DNA of 64,000 nucleotides from contig NC_080575.1 in the NCBI RefSeq assembly GCF_029962835.1, positions 61,731,493 through 61,795,492 of the forward strand, in the 5' to 3' direction. The notes beneath the pieces were generated by a model, which was not told the DNA's origin, made no database searches, and saw only the letters and a list, made by a program, of their open reading frames with translations. The DNA is from Magnolia sinica (Eukaryota > Streptophyta > Magnoliopsida > Magnoliales > Magnoliaceae). Made by a program: the position numbers and the translations under genes. Within the stretch, counting starts at the first letter, position 1. Every line of letters starts with the position of its first letter. Below are positions 35,395-46,193 of the stretch, piece by piece.

Positions 35395-36765
35395 AATGAC
35401 CATGATCTTCCTTTTAATGGGCGATATCTTACTCATTATCATTGTAATTCGTCATCATTCCTTACTTTGACTCAATCGCTAGCGACATTAATAAAAAATC
35501 CTTAGGCCATTGGTAATCGACCCATCATATAAGCCATTTGATCTAACTTAGGTGGAGACTGCTTGCCTATATATATATGATTATTTTGAACAATTTGCTT
35601 TCATATAAGCTTATTTCCTTTATTCCTTTTTATAATTACTTAGGAGCTAATAGTCGTAGACAAACAAATTGTCGTGGAACAACCAATGCAACCATGTCCA
35701 CTAGTGGTCGATGCTCCCATGATCATTGAAGTTTAGATAGTTGACTCTGAGACAACGGTTAGCACCGAGGGTATCCCTTCTCACAGCCCTCTCGAAGTCA
35801 TCACTCTCCCCACTGACTCTGAATATATGATCCTTATTCCTCCCCGTCCTTTTGCTACGGTTAATCAAAGCATGGATGAAGTACCCCTCCATCGATCGAC
35901 CGAGAAACCATCCTGCTAGTTGATGCTCCCTTCTCTTGCAGAACCAACTCCTCTAGTGATTGAAGAGGTTCCTACCCTTGAAGAAGCCGCGGTTGCTACC
36001 GAGGAAGTGATAATGGTCAAGGACGTAGAGCCCAGCTCTCACCCATTGTCTGTCTCAAAACCCACATAAGCGGATGATGCTTTCACTTCTAATGGTGAGG
36101 ATCCTTCTTACGAAGATATCGTCTCTTCATTTAAGAGGGCCCTTTCTGGAGATATTGTTGCTACCGAGTCTCATTCTCTCACAGGCAACCAATAAGATCT
36201 CAAGGTAGAGCTTTAAGATATTCAGCAAATGGGATTGTGTGGATGCCTTAATGTCGAGCTGGACGACAAACTCGATCGACTGGTTGAGTCATACCACGTC
36301 TATTCTTAGTCAGATCCTACCTTGGTAGAAAATGTATCAGGTCTTTAAGAGTTTATGGGACTTATCAAGACACACCACTATGTTCACATCATTGTTGACC
36401 GGCTCAAGGCAGATCACTCTGCAACCAAGTCCTAAAGGGCCTTTATAAAAGACATCGCTAAGGACCTTGCGTCTGAGACCGCTAAATTAAGGGCTTTTGA
36501 CATCGAGCTAAGGAATATGGAGGTTAGGATTACAACTTTAGAGGCAGAGTTGTTCACTCTAAAGGAGTATGCAAAGAAGTACATTGAACATATACATCGC
36601 AAGAAGATGGTCAAACAATTGGCTGCATATGTGAAGTCCCAAATAGCCGTCATCAGTCGACTATTTCAATCAACGGCCAAGTAGGAGGCTACTTTATAGG
36701 CTGCGAAAAATCAATTGGATACCATAATGGGATTGATGCAGCACTTCACATCCTTTGAGTTGTAA
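33340..36765 (+). pseudogene. Antisense plant-mobile-domain (PMD) gene carried by the gypsy element
   Basis: This reads opposite to gag-pol. 33340-33800 encodes an N-terminal region with QHEATWRLVNIYECIKLF. 33805-34611 is a plant mobile domain-like stretch: FFFGCGPMSLTILNIS (33820), SNDFSSGSLRVYSHFM (33930), EHMAFLFL (34016), LAPYVLGHLYRGIYG (34135) and GGGPLWLLQIWLYEYFYP (34207). 34828-35097 is Lys/Ser/Pro-rich. 35650-36765 encodes an acidic region and then a likely coiled coil (LRAFDIELRNMEVRITTLEA, near 36490). Several in-frame stops look like CAG/CAA changed to TAG/TAA, and frame changes occur, so it is dead. Extra antisense genes of this kind are known in Tat-lineage elements; the PMD is shared with MAIN/MAIL1-type host proteins. 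A (GA)n microsatellite lies at 35351-35391. Confidence 0.75.
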
Positions 36766-39060
36766 TCTAAATCAATTATCAATACGATTGGCCGTTGAGC
36801 CTGTTTTGTTCTCTTTATGCCTTGACTTATTTTTCATCTTGTGTATGTAACTAACTGCTGACTTGGAACATTAGTGCATCGTGGGCTCATTCTGCACGTA
36901 TAACCTTAATTGTTACACGTCCCTGATTGCTTGAAATATGTAGCAATTTTGTTGCCATGATTGCTCTAGATTGTGGGTGTCTGAGCTACCTATTTAAACT
37001 GATTCAGATCTTGTTCGGATTCATACTAACATCATTTGTAACTCTTTGTTCTCTTATGGTTTCCCAACCTTATTCCTTTATTATTGGTGTTGAAAGTTAC
37101 TTGAAGAAGATTTTTGAATAATGATTGATAGAATTCTCTCAATCCTCATTACTGTTTAATGCAAATCACTTTGTCATAGAGGCATCATTAACGCTCGAAT
37201 CTAAAGCCTCTCTTGAAGAACTTCTCCAGAAGCTAAAACGTTTGTTTGCCATGGGGAATAGATTTCTCGAACTGACATTTGACACCAAAGTAATCTCAGA
37301 ATACCTTTGCCAACAAGCATCAACCAAGGAGGATTCGACATAAATGAGTGAAACCCACGAGATGGCATAACACAATTGACTACAATGGGCTCAAACACAT
37401 AAGTTCAACCGAACTATGTTAAGGGCGTTGCAGGCTTATCGAACTAAATTAATGAAGGAGCTCAAGGAATGATAACACACTTATTTTGCAAAAGATGTAG
37501 TCATCCTAGATGATCTCTCATTCCTGGATGAACATATCACTATTTATCAATTACGATCGAAGATGAATCTTGGCGCTAAGCGAGCAACCGAGAATAGGGT
37601 TTCCTCCAACAATATCCGTGTCGAACAGTTGCTTCACCTCTTGCCGATCATTATCGAGAAGGGGTGCGGGTTGGGCATTGACCCAGGAGAAAAATCAAGT
37701 TGAGATGCAAGCTCTCCTCGAGGAATTTAAGGGGATGAAAATTTGAATAGCTCGACTGCTCTGAGTCCTTTATCTTTAGCTGTTTTATTTCCTTTATATT
37801 AGAATGCGGCCGATGGCCTGCAAAACTTTGAATAAATTTTTCTCTAATTAATAAAGTTTATTTTGCATGGCGTGCACTTTTTCAGCGATTGGTTTTAGAT
37901 GATTAATCATAGTTGAGCATATCCAAAGATATCAGGTGGCGTTTCTATGTACTATCAGTTGGTCATCCAACACTTAGTCGTTTTTTTAATGCTTTTTTTT
38001 ACACACACACAGACACTCCCACACACTCACGCTAGTGGAATTTTACCACCTGTGGATACTCGAACCCTTGACCGTTTTTTTAATGCCTTATCATGTGCTA
38101 ACTCAGCAGGAAGAACTGCGCATATTTTTCGAGACAATCCCATTTATTTCGCTACATTCTCATATGATCTTGGAAACGAATCACCATCCCAGCTGTTAGC
38201 TTCGAATTCCCAATCGTCACACTTTATCCAATGTGCACATTAACTGCACATTCTCAAATATATAAAAGCATAAAAATTGAATTTGTAGCCATCCACGAAC
38301 GAGAAGTCCTAATAGCGACACCTCTTGGAAGCCATGAACCCTTCCTCGCTCTTCTCTCTATCCCAACAGATCCTGGAGGATATATTTACAGAGGGGATCG
38401 ATTCTTTATCCCTCTCATCTTTCATGCACGATTCCTACCCCTTCTTTAGGGACGTTGCTGGTGCGTTTGAAATGATAAGCCCCCACAGGATGTTCTAAAA
38501 CTCATCTTGGAACTCCAGTGTCTTGGGGAGGCATATTCTAAGGCCGACTCTGAGCTTGACTGATGCGTTGTTTCATTAATGCAACTATCGGCCCTTCACG
38601 CCGAGTTTGCAATTTTCTCGGCCCACTATGAAGTAACTTGGAAAAATCAGCTGTGCTGGATTTCCTAACATCGCTTCAATAAGGAGATGTTATGGTCCAT
38701 GGAGGCTGTACTTGACAACCTCTTCACTAACCTCCTCGAACCCAACGGCTCTTTCCAGACTGTGATTAGCCCGACTATCAGGACCTGACTGTCTTTATTG
38801 GAGGCCGCATGGAGTCCACATGGTTGAAAAGAAATCGGCCGATTTGGAGTGCGCGGTCTTCGATTAGCGTCTCAAGGCAATCAACCGCCTTTCTAACCAA
38901 CTCAGAACCTAACAACCATAGTGGAAATGGAGGTGTCGAAGGGTGATAAAGGCGAAGGCATCGGCCACCAAGAGATTCGAAGAGCTCAAATCGGATAACT
39001 TGTAGCTCGACTAATTGGCTTGGAATATCATCTTTTTTTGTGTAATCAACCGGCCTCTAT
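36766..39060 (+). other. Gypsy interior between antisense gene and pol, with decayed plus-strand coding-like DNA
   Basis: 37125-37345 reads as an amphipathic helix-rich segment (LESKASLEELLQKLKRLFAM), and weak plus-strand traces continue to about 37740. A second trace lies at 38240-38450 and 38700-39030. These may be a further part, or a second worn copy, of the antisense gene. A truncated SINE is embedded at 38000-38077. No function is assigned. Confidence 0.45.
38000..38077 (-). mobile_element. SINE copy C, truncated
   Basis: The minus strand carries CGGTCAAGGGTTCGAGTATC, then CCACAGGTGGTAAAATTCC and a GTGTGTGT-type tail. The box-A half is missing: the sequence breaks off at 38077. Confidence 0.6.
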
Positions 39061-39107
39061 TCCGGGGCCTTTATTAAATAAACTATTTATTCTCTCTCAC
39101 TTTTTTG

Positions 39108-41010
39108 TTAATTTTGATCAATTTGTTTCTTAACAACTTCCCACGGTAAGGGGAAGAGGGATTTTAGGAATCGGCAGTTTATTGGAGCATTTGCGACCTT
39201 TCCATTTATATCCCTCAAAATATAGGGTCCCCCTTTTAGGACTTGCACGATGATGTATGGTCCATCCCATGTGGGCAACAATTTCTTGCTGAGAGATCGG
39301 TCTTTCTGAGTGATCGGTAGTATCATTTTTCATACTATGTCTCCCACTCCAAAGGATTTTCTTTTTACATTTTTATTGTACGCTCATGCCATGACCGCTT
39401 TATGGGTGACGATTAAGTCAAAGGCTTTCATTCGGACTTCATCTAGCCCTTCAAACTTAGCCAACATTGCTTCGGTGAATTTCAAAGGGGTTAACCCGGC
39501 CTGATAAGTAGTCCTTAGCGATGACATAGTGACCTCTAGAGGTACCACCGCATCATGCCTATAAGTTAGCAAGAACGAGCTCAGCTCAGTACTGGTGCAA
39601 GGTGAATTTCTATAAGCTCAAAGAGCTTTTGACAGTTTGGTATGACATTCACGAGAATTTTCTTCAATTATTTTTCTCAGGATGTCTTTAATCACTTTGT
39701 TGCTACCTTCGGCCTAAGCATAGTACGGCGTTGAATGTAAAAATTTTATTCCATATTTATCGGCTGTCGCTCACATTTCCTTCACCGAAAATGCCGCACC
39801 CCGATCCATTGTAATGGACTCTGGGATACCAAATCTGTGTATAATATTATTTTCGATGAATTCAATGATCTTTCGGTGGCCAACTTCCTTAATGAGATTT
39901 GCCTCTACCCACTTAGTGTAGTAATCGATCGCCACAATGATAAACGAATCCATGCGCGTCAAAGGTGGGTGAATCTGACTGATTAAGTTGATCACCCACC
40001 CTCGAAATGACTACGATTTTATTATGGAATGTATCTTGGTCACATGTACATGTTGGATTGGCCCATTCCTTTAACAAGCCTCGCAGCCCTTAGTATACTG
40101 AATGCAATCGACCATCATTGTTGGGTAAAAGTATCCATAGCATCTGAGTGTGAATCTCATCTTTCTTCCATCCTGGTGTGCTCCACATTTTCCTTCGTGG
40201 ACTTCTCCCATGGCTAACATAGCTTCTTTCTTTGACAAGCATCGAAGTAAGACTCCAACGACCGCTTTGCGATACAATTCGCTATCGATCATGACTTAAT
40301 TAGAAGCCGATCTCCTCACGTTCCTATCAGTTTTGGTATATGGACTTTGTAGATAACCCATTAGAGGAGATTTTCAATCCTCCTCTTCTATTTCTATATG
40401 ACAAACCTACATGACATTCCATCTCTCAAAGACAGAAGGCAGTGATCTTCTTTGGTTGGTAATCATCCACTTGACCAAGCCTCTTAAAGCGTCGAGCCTC
40501 TCCACAAGTTGTACCATTTCATTAGCGTCCACATTGTGCTATCTGGTAACATACTTCAACTCGACCTCCTCAAATAGGTCAAGCATTTGGGTCACTGGAG
40601 CATAATATGGTAATAACGCCGTACTGGTATATTTAAATAGTCATGCCATCTAATTTTTCACTAATTGTGAATTCCTATAACGGTTACAATCATTGTGCCC
40701 AATTCCAATAATAATTCAAGGCCAATTATCATATCTTCATATTCGGCCTATTTATTAGTATAACTGAACTCTAGTTGGAATGTAAATTCCTGCCAGTTCC
40801 CATTAGGAGTGGTCAAAATCACATTAGCCACAGATGCCTCGTGTGTCCTCGACCCATCAAAGAATAGTTTTCATGGTATTAATTGCATGCAATATAGATC
40901 TAGGATACCCTGGGGAAATTTACAAGTGGGGTGATCGGCTAAGAAATCAGCTATGACACGTTTTTGAGTTCATGTCAATGCTTCTGGTACTGCTGAGAAC
41001 TTTGGGTGTG
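39108..41010 (-). pseudogene. Gypsy pol remnant: RNase H and integrase
   Basis: In minus-strand order: the end of the RT-RNase H connection (VIADFLADHPTCKF, near 40935), RNase H (KLFFDGSRTHEA near 40860, LEFSYTNK and AEYEDMIIGLELLLELG near 40700-40770), the integrase HHCC zinc finger (HEGKCGAHQDGRK with CIQYTKGCEAC, 40071-40200), the integrase core (VAIDYYTKWVEA near 39920, FGIPESITMDRGAAF near 39800), then the C-terminal KLLPTWDGPYIIVQVLKGGP segment (39195-39290). Stops and frame changes break it repeatedly. Integrase inserts the cDNA; RNase H removes template RNA. Neither can be made from this copy. Confidence 0.85.
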
Positions 41011-41318
41011 TGATCCTTTTCCATATCCCCTCACGTGTTGTAGGAGGTTTGATCATTCTCAGTAATGGTGGCTCCCATCATGAGAGAGGTTTGGGAGTTA
41101 TTCGTTATGGTTGGTGGTGGTCATGACTCCTGTCTGGTCGAGTGATCGTATAACGACCTTTTCATCCTTGCTTGGGGGGTCCTCCCAATGAGAAACGGTC
41201 CTTCAAGTGCATCGGTCACATAGCTGGGAGCCTCTATTGGTTCTCCCGACCAATTTGACCAATCATTGTTCGAACATGAAGGCCATTGACGCCTTTGAGT
41301 AGGTCGATATGATACTTC

Positions 41319-42430
41319 TCACTGATTTCCTGGGCTGAGATCAACATTTAGTTGCGACTGATTTCTCAAGTTGGCGGTGAGCATGTTCACTTCAATATTG
41401 GACGAGAACGGATTAGTGTTGATCAACATTGCCTCTTCGCCCTTCTCTGGAAACTTTAATAGCCCGTGATTGATGTGGTCCTGAATGACGTTCTTGAACA
41501 CGATACATTTATTAGCTGAATGAGACAGAGCCTCATGCCACTTGCAGTATTCGGTATTATTTATTTCATTGGCCGATGGTATCTTATGATTCACAGGAAT
41601 TTTAATAAATTTCTCGGCCAACAAAATGTCAAATATTTGTTCGGCTATGGTAATATCAAAGGTGTAAACCTTTTAAGCCTTCTACACGATCGAAGTGGTC
41701 GACTCTGCTTTGACTAGTACGGAACATACTAATGGCTTCTTAGCGACGACTTTTGCAATTGCGATCTCGTAATTAGGGTCATTATAGTACGTCCTTAATG
41801 ATGAGTTCATTTGCCTATTTCCTTCTTATAAGAGTTCTTCTTAGTGAGAGACCTTCTTAGTCAGGTCATACAGATCTATGAACTTTGTTCCTATAATTTC
41901 TTGCGAAGTTTATATTCAAGCTTGTCTTGTGCAAGTTGCACAAACTCGGCCTTGGTCATGAAAACTTTATAATAACTCTTCACCCGTTTAAACTGTGTTA
42001 TATAACTTAAACACGATTCTCCAGGCAACTGCCGAAAACGTGCAAGATCGGCCATGTTAACATATTTGCTTTTGGAAAAGAATTGAACATGAAACTTCTC
42101 TTCCATCTCTTGCCAAGTGTGTACCGAGTTTGGCAATAAATTTGAGTACCATGTAAAGGCTGTTATGGTCAATGAATGGCCAAACAATTGCAATTTATAA
42201 TAGTCATTGTTGGACAATTCGCCACACTGCAGTGTGAAACGACTAACATGTTTACAGTCGATTGATCGGGCTCGCCTGAAAATAAGGTAAAATCGGGTCG
42301 ATAATTTCTTGGCAATAGATATTGCCGATCTATTCACTCGATATATGACTTGTGATATATTGAGATATAGTGCTGTGGCCGAGTACTTGGCTAGCAACTT
42401 GCTAGACAATTTGTATAATTTGGTCACGAT
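41319..42430 (-). pseudogene. Gypsy gag remnant
   Basis: Gag forms the particle that packages element RNA. 41891-42427 contains the retrotransposon gag core (YKLQLFGHSLTITAFTWYSN, then HTWQEMEEKFHVQFF and LARFRQLPGESCLSYITQFK). 41319-41624 holds the downstream linker (YCKWHEALSHSANKC, then FKNVIQDHINHGLLKFPEKG) that usually precedes protease. At least one stop and a frame change separate the two. Confidence 0.83.
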
Positions 42431-42867
42431 CCATCTGTTGAGGCTCTAGAGCTGGTGGGTGATTCAGACTAAATCGATTTGCATTATCCAGGAATTTAGG
42501 GAACTGTTGGGGATTAAATCCTCCTGGTGGTCCTTGATTCCTATTTTCAGGCATAAAATTTCTAGTCTCTCACTTTGGTCGCCTAACTTCCATAAGGGGT
42601 GGCGCATTCCTCATTTCCATAATAGGCACCGGTGGTGGATTATGTTGCCGAAGCAGCATTGGTGGCAGCGGAGCTGCATTGCCGATTGAACTTCTTTCGA
42701 CATTATATTATGTTGCCGATGGTGTTCAATTAGCCATCATGACTATTAATTGATGCATGGCTTCAGTCTGGCTAGCCATATATCAATCAGTACTCAAATT
42801 AAATATGAAATTATTCCCTTGGGACTCTCCTGTATTCATGCACAAGCCAAATGTTCATCTGAACATC

Positions 42868-43124
42868 TTAGATCATGACAACTACTTCATTTGGAAGAAC
42901 AGTTAGGGAAGTTGATGACCTTACTTGGTCACCGACAGCAAGTGTCAGACTATTGTTCAAGTTTAATGCCTCAGGGGTTGCAGGAGCCGGCACATCCTCA
43001 ACTGGAGGTGGTGCGGTTGGTGTAAAGGGATCAACCCCGGCAACATGGGCACTTCTTTTATTCATCATTGACAATGTTACACCGGTAAGTTAGAAATAGG
43101 GTCCCACCGGGTGTGCCAAAAATT
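42868..43124 (-). other. Gypsy leader and gag N-terminus
   Basis: A short minus-strand frame starts MSMMNKRSAHVAGVDPF (43074 downward) and is Pro/Ala-rich. It sits about 50 bp from the 5' LTR and is probably the N-terminal part of gag. The intervening 42430-42868 has no clear frame. Confidence 0.45.
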
Positions 43125-44016
43125 TGTTGTTGTTATTTTCTGCACTGGGTGCGCGGGTATGGTAGAACTAAAATTGTAGCCTCAATTCAAACCAAACAAT
43201 AATAACCCCAAGTGCCAAGATAGGCAGACACGTAGTGTATGACCAGGAGCTAAAGAGAACGGTTGCCTATTCAGTCACTCGCTCAATGTGAAAAATCGAA
43301 TCAGGAGATATTTAGATGGTGAGGTTCATCATCTAATTATGGGTTACTCCTTTGCCTTCCATATGAAAGGACTTTTGATACAGATAAAATGAAAATAAGA
43401 AAAGAATTCTTACAGTTGGCCGCGAAGAGCAGCTGCAAGACACCTTTCCAATTGATGAATCGAATCCAGCGTTCAGGCATAGACTCAAATTACAACTAGA
43501 AACTACTAGCTACTTGGTTACCACTATTGATTACACTACAAAATGTAAATGGAGAGCTTGAAAAGTAAAGATTACATTATGTAATGTAATTTGCTTGATA
43601 AGGAAAGTAAATGATTACACTATGGAATGTAATTTTGACTGGATAATTAAAAGATAAGATTTGATTTGTTTGGATTGGTATGAGACGAACTTCCTTACTG
43701 CTTTGCTATGCTATTTATATTTTTGATCCAACTATTTGGATCATTTTCATGTTCCAACGGTTTTCACAGCTGTTCTCCACTATTGCTCTCTTAACACTTC
43801 TCTTGCTACTTATCTTGTAATTGTTGGCGCACGACTGCTCCGTCTACCGCTTTAGCCATACAAGGCATCATCTTATACGCTCCAACTACACTTATCAAGA
43901 ATTCATCTTATACGCTGCAACTACACTTATCAAGAAATGTACTCCGTGAATATATGCAGATATTTAGATACACTCTATTGGCTGTAAACGACGAATGGTG
44001 ATAATGAGGATGAACA
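43125..44016 (-). repeat. 5' LTR of the gypsy element
   Basis: 892 bp, same orientation as 32108-33019 and diverged from it by many substitutions and small gaps (for example an added CATCTTATACGC repeat near 43870-43920). Confidence 0.88.
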
Positions 44017-44021
44017 CTATC

Positions 44022-44859
44022 CACACACTGTTTGTTGGGGTGTGGACCAATTGATTTTTTAATGTGATTGATTGTTAATATGGTACACCACATTTTTAAT
44101 TAAAATTTTTAATCGATGACACGTGCCATATATGGGTCTCTCTCATCTTTCATTGGTACTAGCAAGCATACGTATGGCATGCATATAAGTCAATCCAGAC
44201 CATCAAAACTCTGATCCTCGTTCTAAGTGATGATACAGGTTGGATGATCCTAACCATTCAACTAGGTCCATCTAATGCACGGTTAAAAAGAAAGAAAGGA
44301 AAAGTCGCCTGAAATTAAGTGGTAAAGGACGTTCCAGGCGTGTGATTTTTTATTTTATTGGCCAGATACATCCACAGTAGGGGACCCAAGTTATGGATGA
44401 TCTCGATTGACTAATATATCCGTCGCGCTACAGTGCATAAGTTTACATCATTTAACCATAGCGCGCTTCGGAGTAGCTGGAGAGAAGACTCGTCTCTGCC
44501 AACCGTCCATTCTGAGAAGAGATGTTGTCTACTCGCCTCCTGATATTAGATCCACTCATCAGTTGGCTAATCACGTTGTTCTGATCATGAGGTGGGCCAC
44601 GCACGTACATCAAATGTTGAACTTTGATAAACTTCTCTTAACTGTTCATTTTATTTTGTACAAATGAGGCCCATCCATTAACCATATCAGCCTAATTTCT
44701 TAGAAACAGTATCTAAACATCTTGGATTGCTTGATTAACGGCCCGGATGTTACACGCGTGCGAAAAATTGACCCGTGTTATGCGAGTGCACTTAGAAAGC
44801 GCACTCGAGCAATGCGCTTATCATTTCTCATTCCAAGCAAGAAACTGCCCAAAGACGTT
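44022..44859. other. Right remainder of the split quasi-palindrome, then intergenic DNA
   Basis: 44022-44065 continues the repeat broken at 32107 (CACTGTTTGTTGGGGTGTGG). The rest has no supported feature; open frames here show no family likeness. Confidence 0.45.
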
Positions 44860-45355
44860 CGGCGAGTGAATTACGTACTGAGTAAATTCTTTGGGGCCCA
44901 CCATGGATGTTTCTGTCTTATCCATTCCGTACATCCATTTTTCCAGATGATTTTAGGTCACTAAAAAACATATCCAAATCTCAAGTGGACCACTCCACAG
45001 GAAACAATGGGAATAATGATGTCCACCGTTGAAACCTTCCTGGGGCCTACAGTGATGTTTATTTGCCATCCAAACTGTTCATAATGTCACACAGACATGG
45101 ATGAAGATCAAACATAAATATAATCTTGATCCAAAAATTGTGTCCCAAAATTTTTCAACGGTAGGCATTCAATTCACATTGTTTCTAGTGGTGTGGTCCA
45201 CTTTCAATTTTGGGATCATGTTCTAAAATGATCTGGTAAAACGGATGGACGGCGTGGATAAAAGGAATAAATCACGGTGGGGCCCACAGATTGTACTCAG
45301 CACGTTTAAACGAACCGAGTTTACTCAGTACGCAATCTGATTCAGAGGTTCCATA
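44860..45355. repeat. Quasi-palindromic element with ACTGAGTAAA ends (copy h)
   Basis: The left arm TACGTACTGAGTAAATTC is matched by the right arm GAGTTTACTCAGTACGCAAT. Inner arms carry TTTGGGGCCCACCATGGATG and CACGGTGGGGCCCACAGATT. It has the same extended-TIR design as 3710-4250. Confidence 0.72.
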
Positions 45356-45539
45356 CGAGTCACCACTCACCATACCTTGATGACTGCAATGCTACAAGCA
45401 TATACCACGTGTCAAAGGCCCACCATATCGTAACTGACGCACATCCCGATGCTGGCACAAAAACCCAACTCCCTCATCCTCTATTTTTCTCGAGAGGAGT
45501 GCGTCATCGCCCACCAATCTGAGCCGGAATCGTCTACAC

Positions 45540-46050
45540 CCACCAATTTTATGCAACGCTTAGAACACACAAACTATGTGGTCCACCATATTTTATATGT
45601 AAAATCCAATCTTTCCATCAGGTAATAACCAATATTTGAACCGTATAAGAAAATATACGCTCGATTGAAAATTTATGTGGGCCACATCGATGGGAACAAT
45701 GTAAAATTGCTAGCAAAAACGCCAAGTTCACACGGTGTAGCCTGCCTGACGTTTCCATCAGGCTGATTTTTTGTATTTTCTCTTTATCCTGGGGAGTTAC
45801 ACCTGATTAATGGCTTTGATGAAAGATACACACCATGGTGGCTCCAACCACAAACCTATGATTAGCATCCCATCCTCATTGTTCCATGTGGTGGGACCCA
45901 ACTGAGTTATAGATCTTTTTATCTTTAAGGCTTAAAATCGAGTGTAGAACCTGATAGACGGAGTGGATTTTACATATAAAACCCCCAACGGGACTTGGGT
46001 GTTTTAAGCAGTGTCTAAAACAGGTGTTGTAGAGGAATCCAGGCCCACCC
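45540..46050. repeat. Inverted-repeat element immediately upstream of malate synthase
   Basis: Arms GTGGTCCACCATATTTTATA (45580) and GGATTTTACATATAAAACCC (45964) are imperfect inverses, with TCCATCAGG and CCTGATAGACGGAG blocks inside them. It is a relative of, but distinct from, the GGGCCCAC family. Its right end is only tens of bases from the malate synthase TATA box. Confidence 0.6.
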
Positions 46051-46079
46051 ATCTGACGCACATGATGCTATGCATTCTC

Positions 46080-46087
46080 TATAAATA
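46080..46087 (+). promoter_or_regulatory. TATA box of malate synthase
   Basis: TATAAATA within CTCTATAAATAGGAG lies 114 bp upstream of the ATG at 46194, leaving a 5' UTR of roughly 80 bp with a CTCTCTCTCC run (46131-46142). No other TATA is better placed. Confidence 0.7.
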
Positions 46088-46193
46088 GGAGATGGTCATG
46101 AGTGACACCCTACACATATCCAATTGCATTCCTCTCTCTCCTTAATATATATATTCTAAGTAATAAGGGAGAGTAGTAGACAAATAGGGTTGA

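Larger units (their letters stand above)
32108..44016 (-). mobile_element. Ty3/gypsy LTR retrotransposon (Tat-like), 11.9 kb, defective
   Basis: Two direct LTRs (32108-33019 and 43125-44016) enclose gag and pol remnants on the minus strand and an unrelated gene on the plus strand. LTRs start TGTTG and end GAACA. CAATC (32103-32107) and CTATC (44017-44021) are a 5-bp target duplication with one change. Next to the 5' LTR the minus strand reads TTTTGGCACACCCGGTGGGA, a primer-site region often seen in such elements; next to the 3' LTR it reads GTGGGGGGTAA, a polypurine tract (33020-33030). The LTRs differ at many positions, so the insertion is old. The reverse transcriptase core is missing. Confidence 0.9.
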
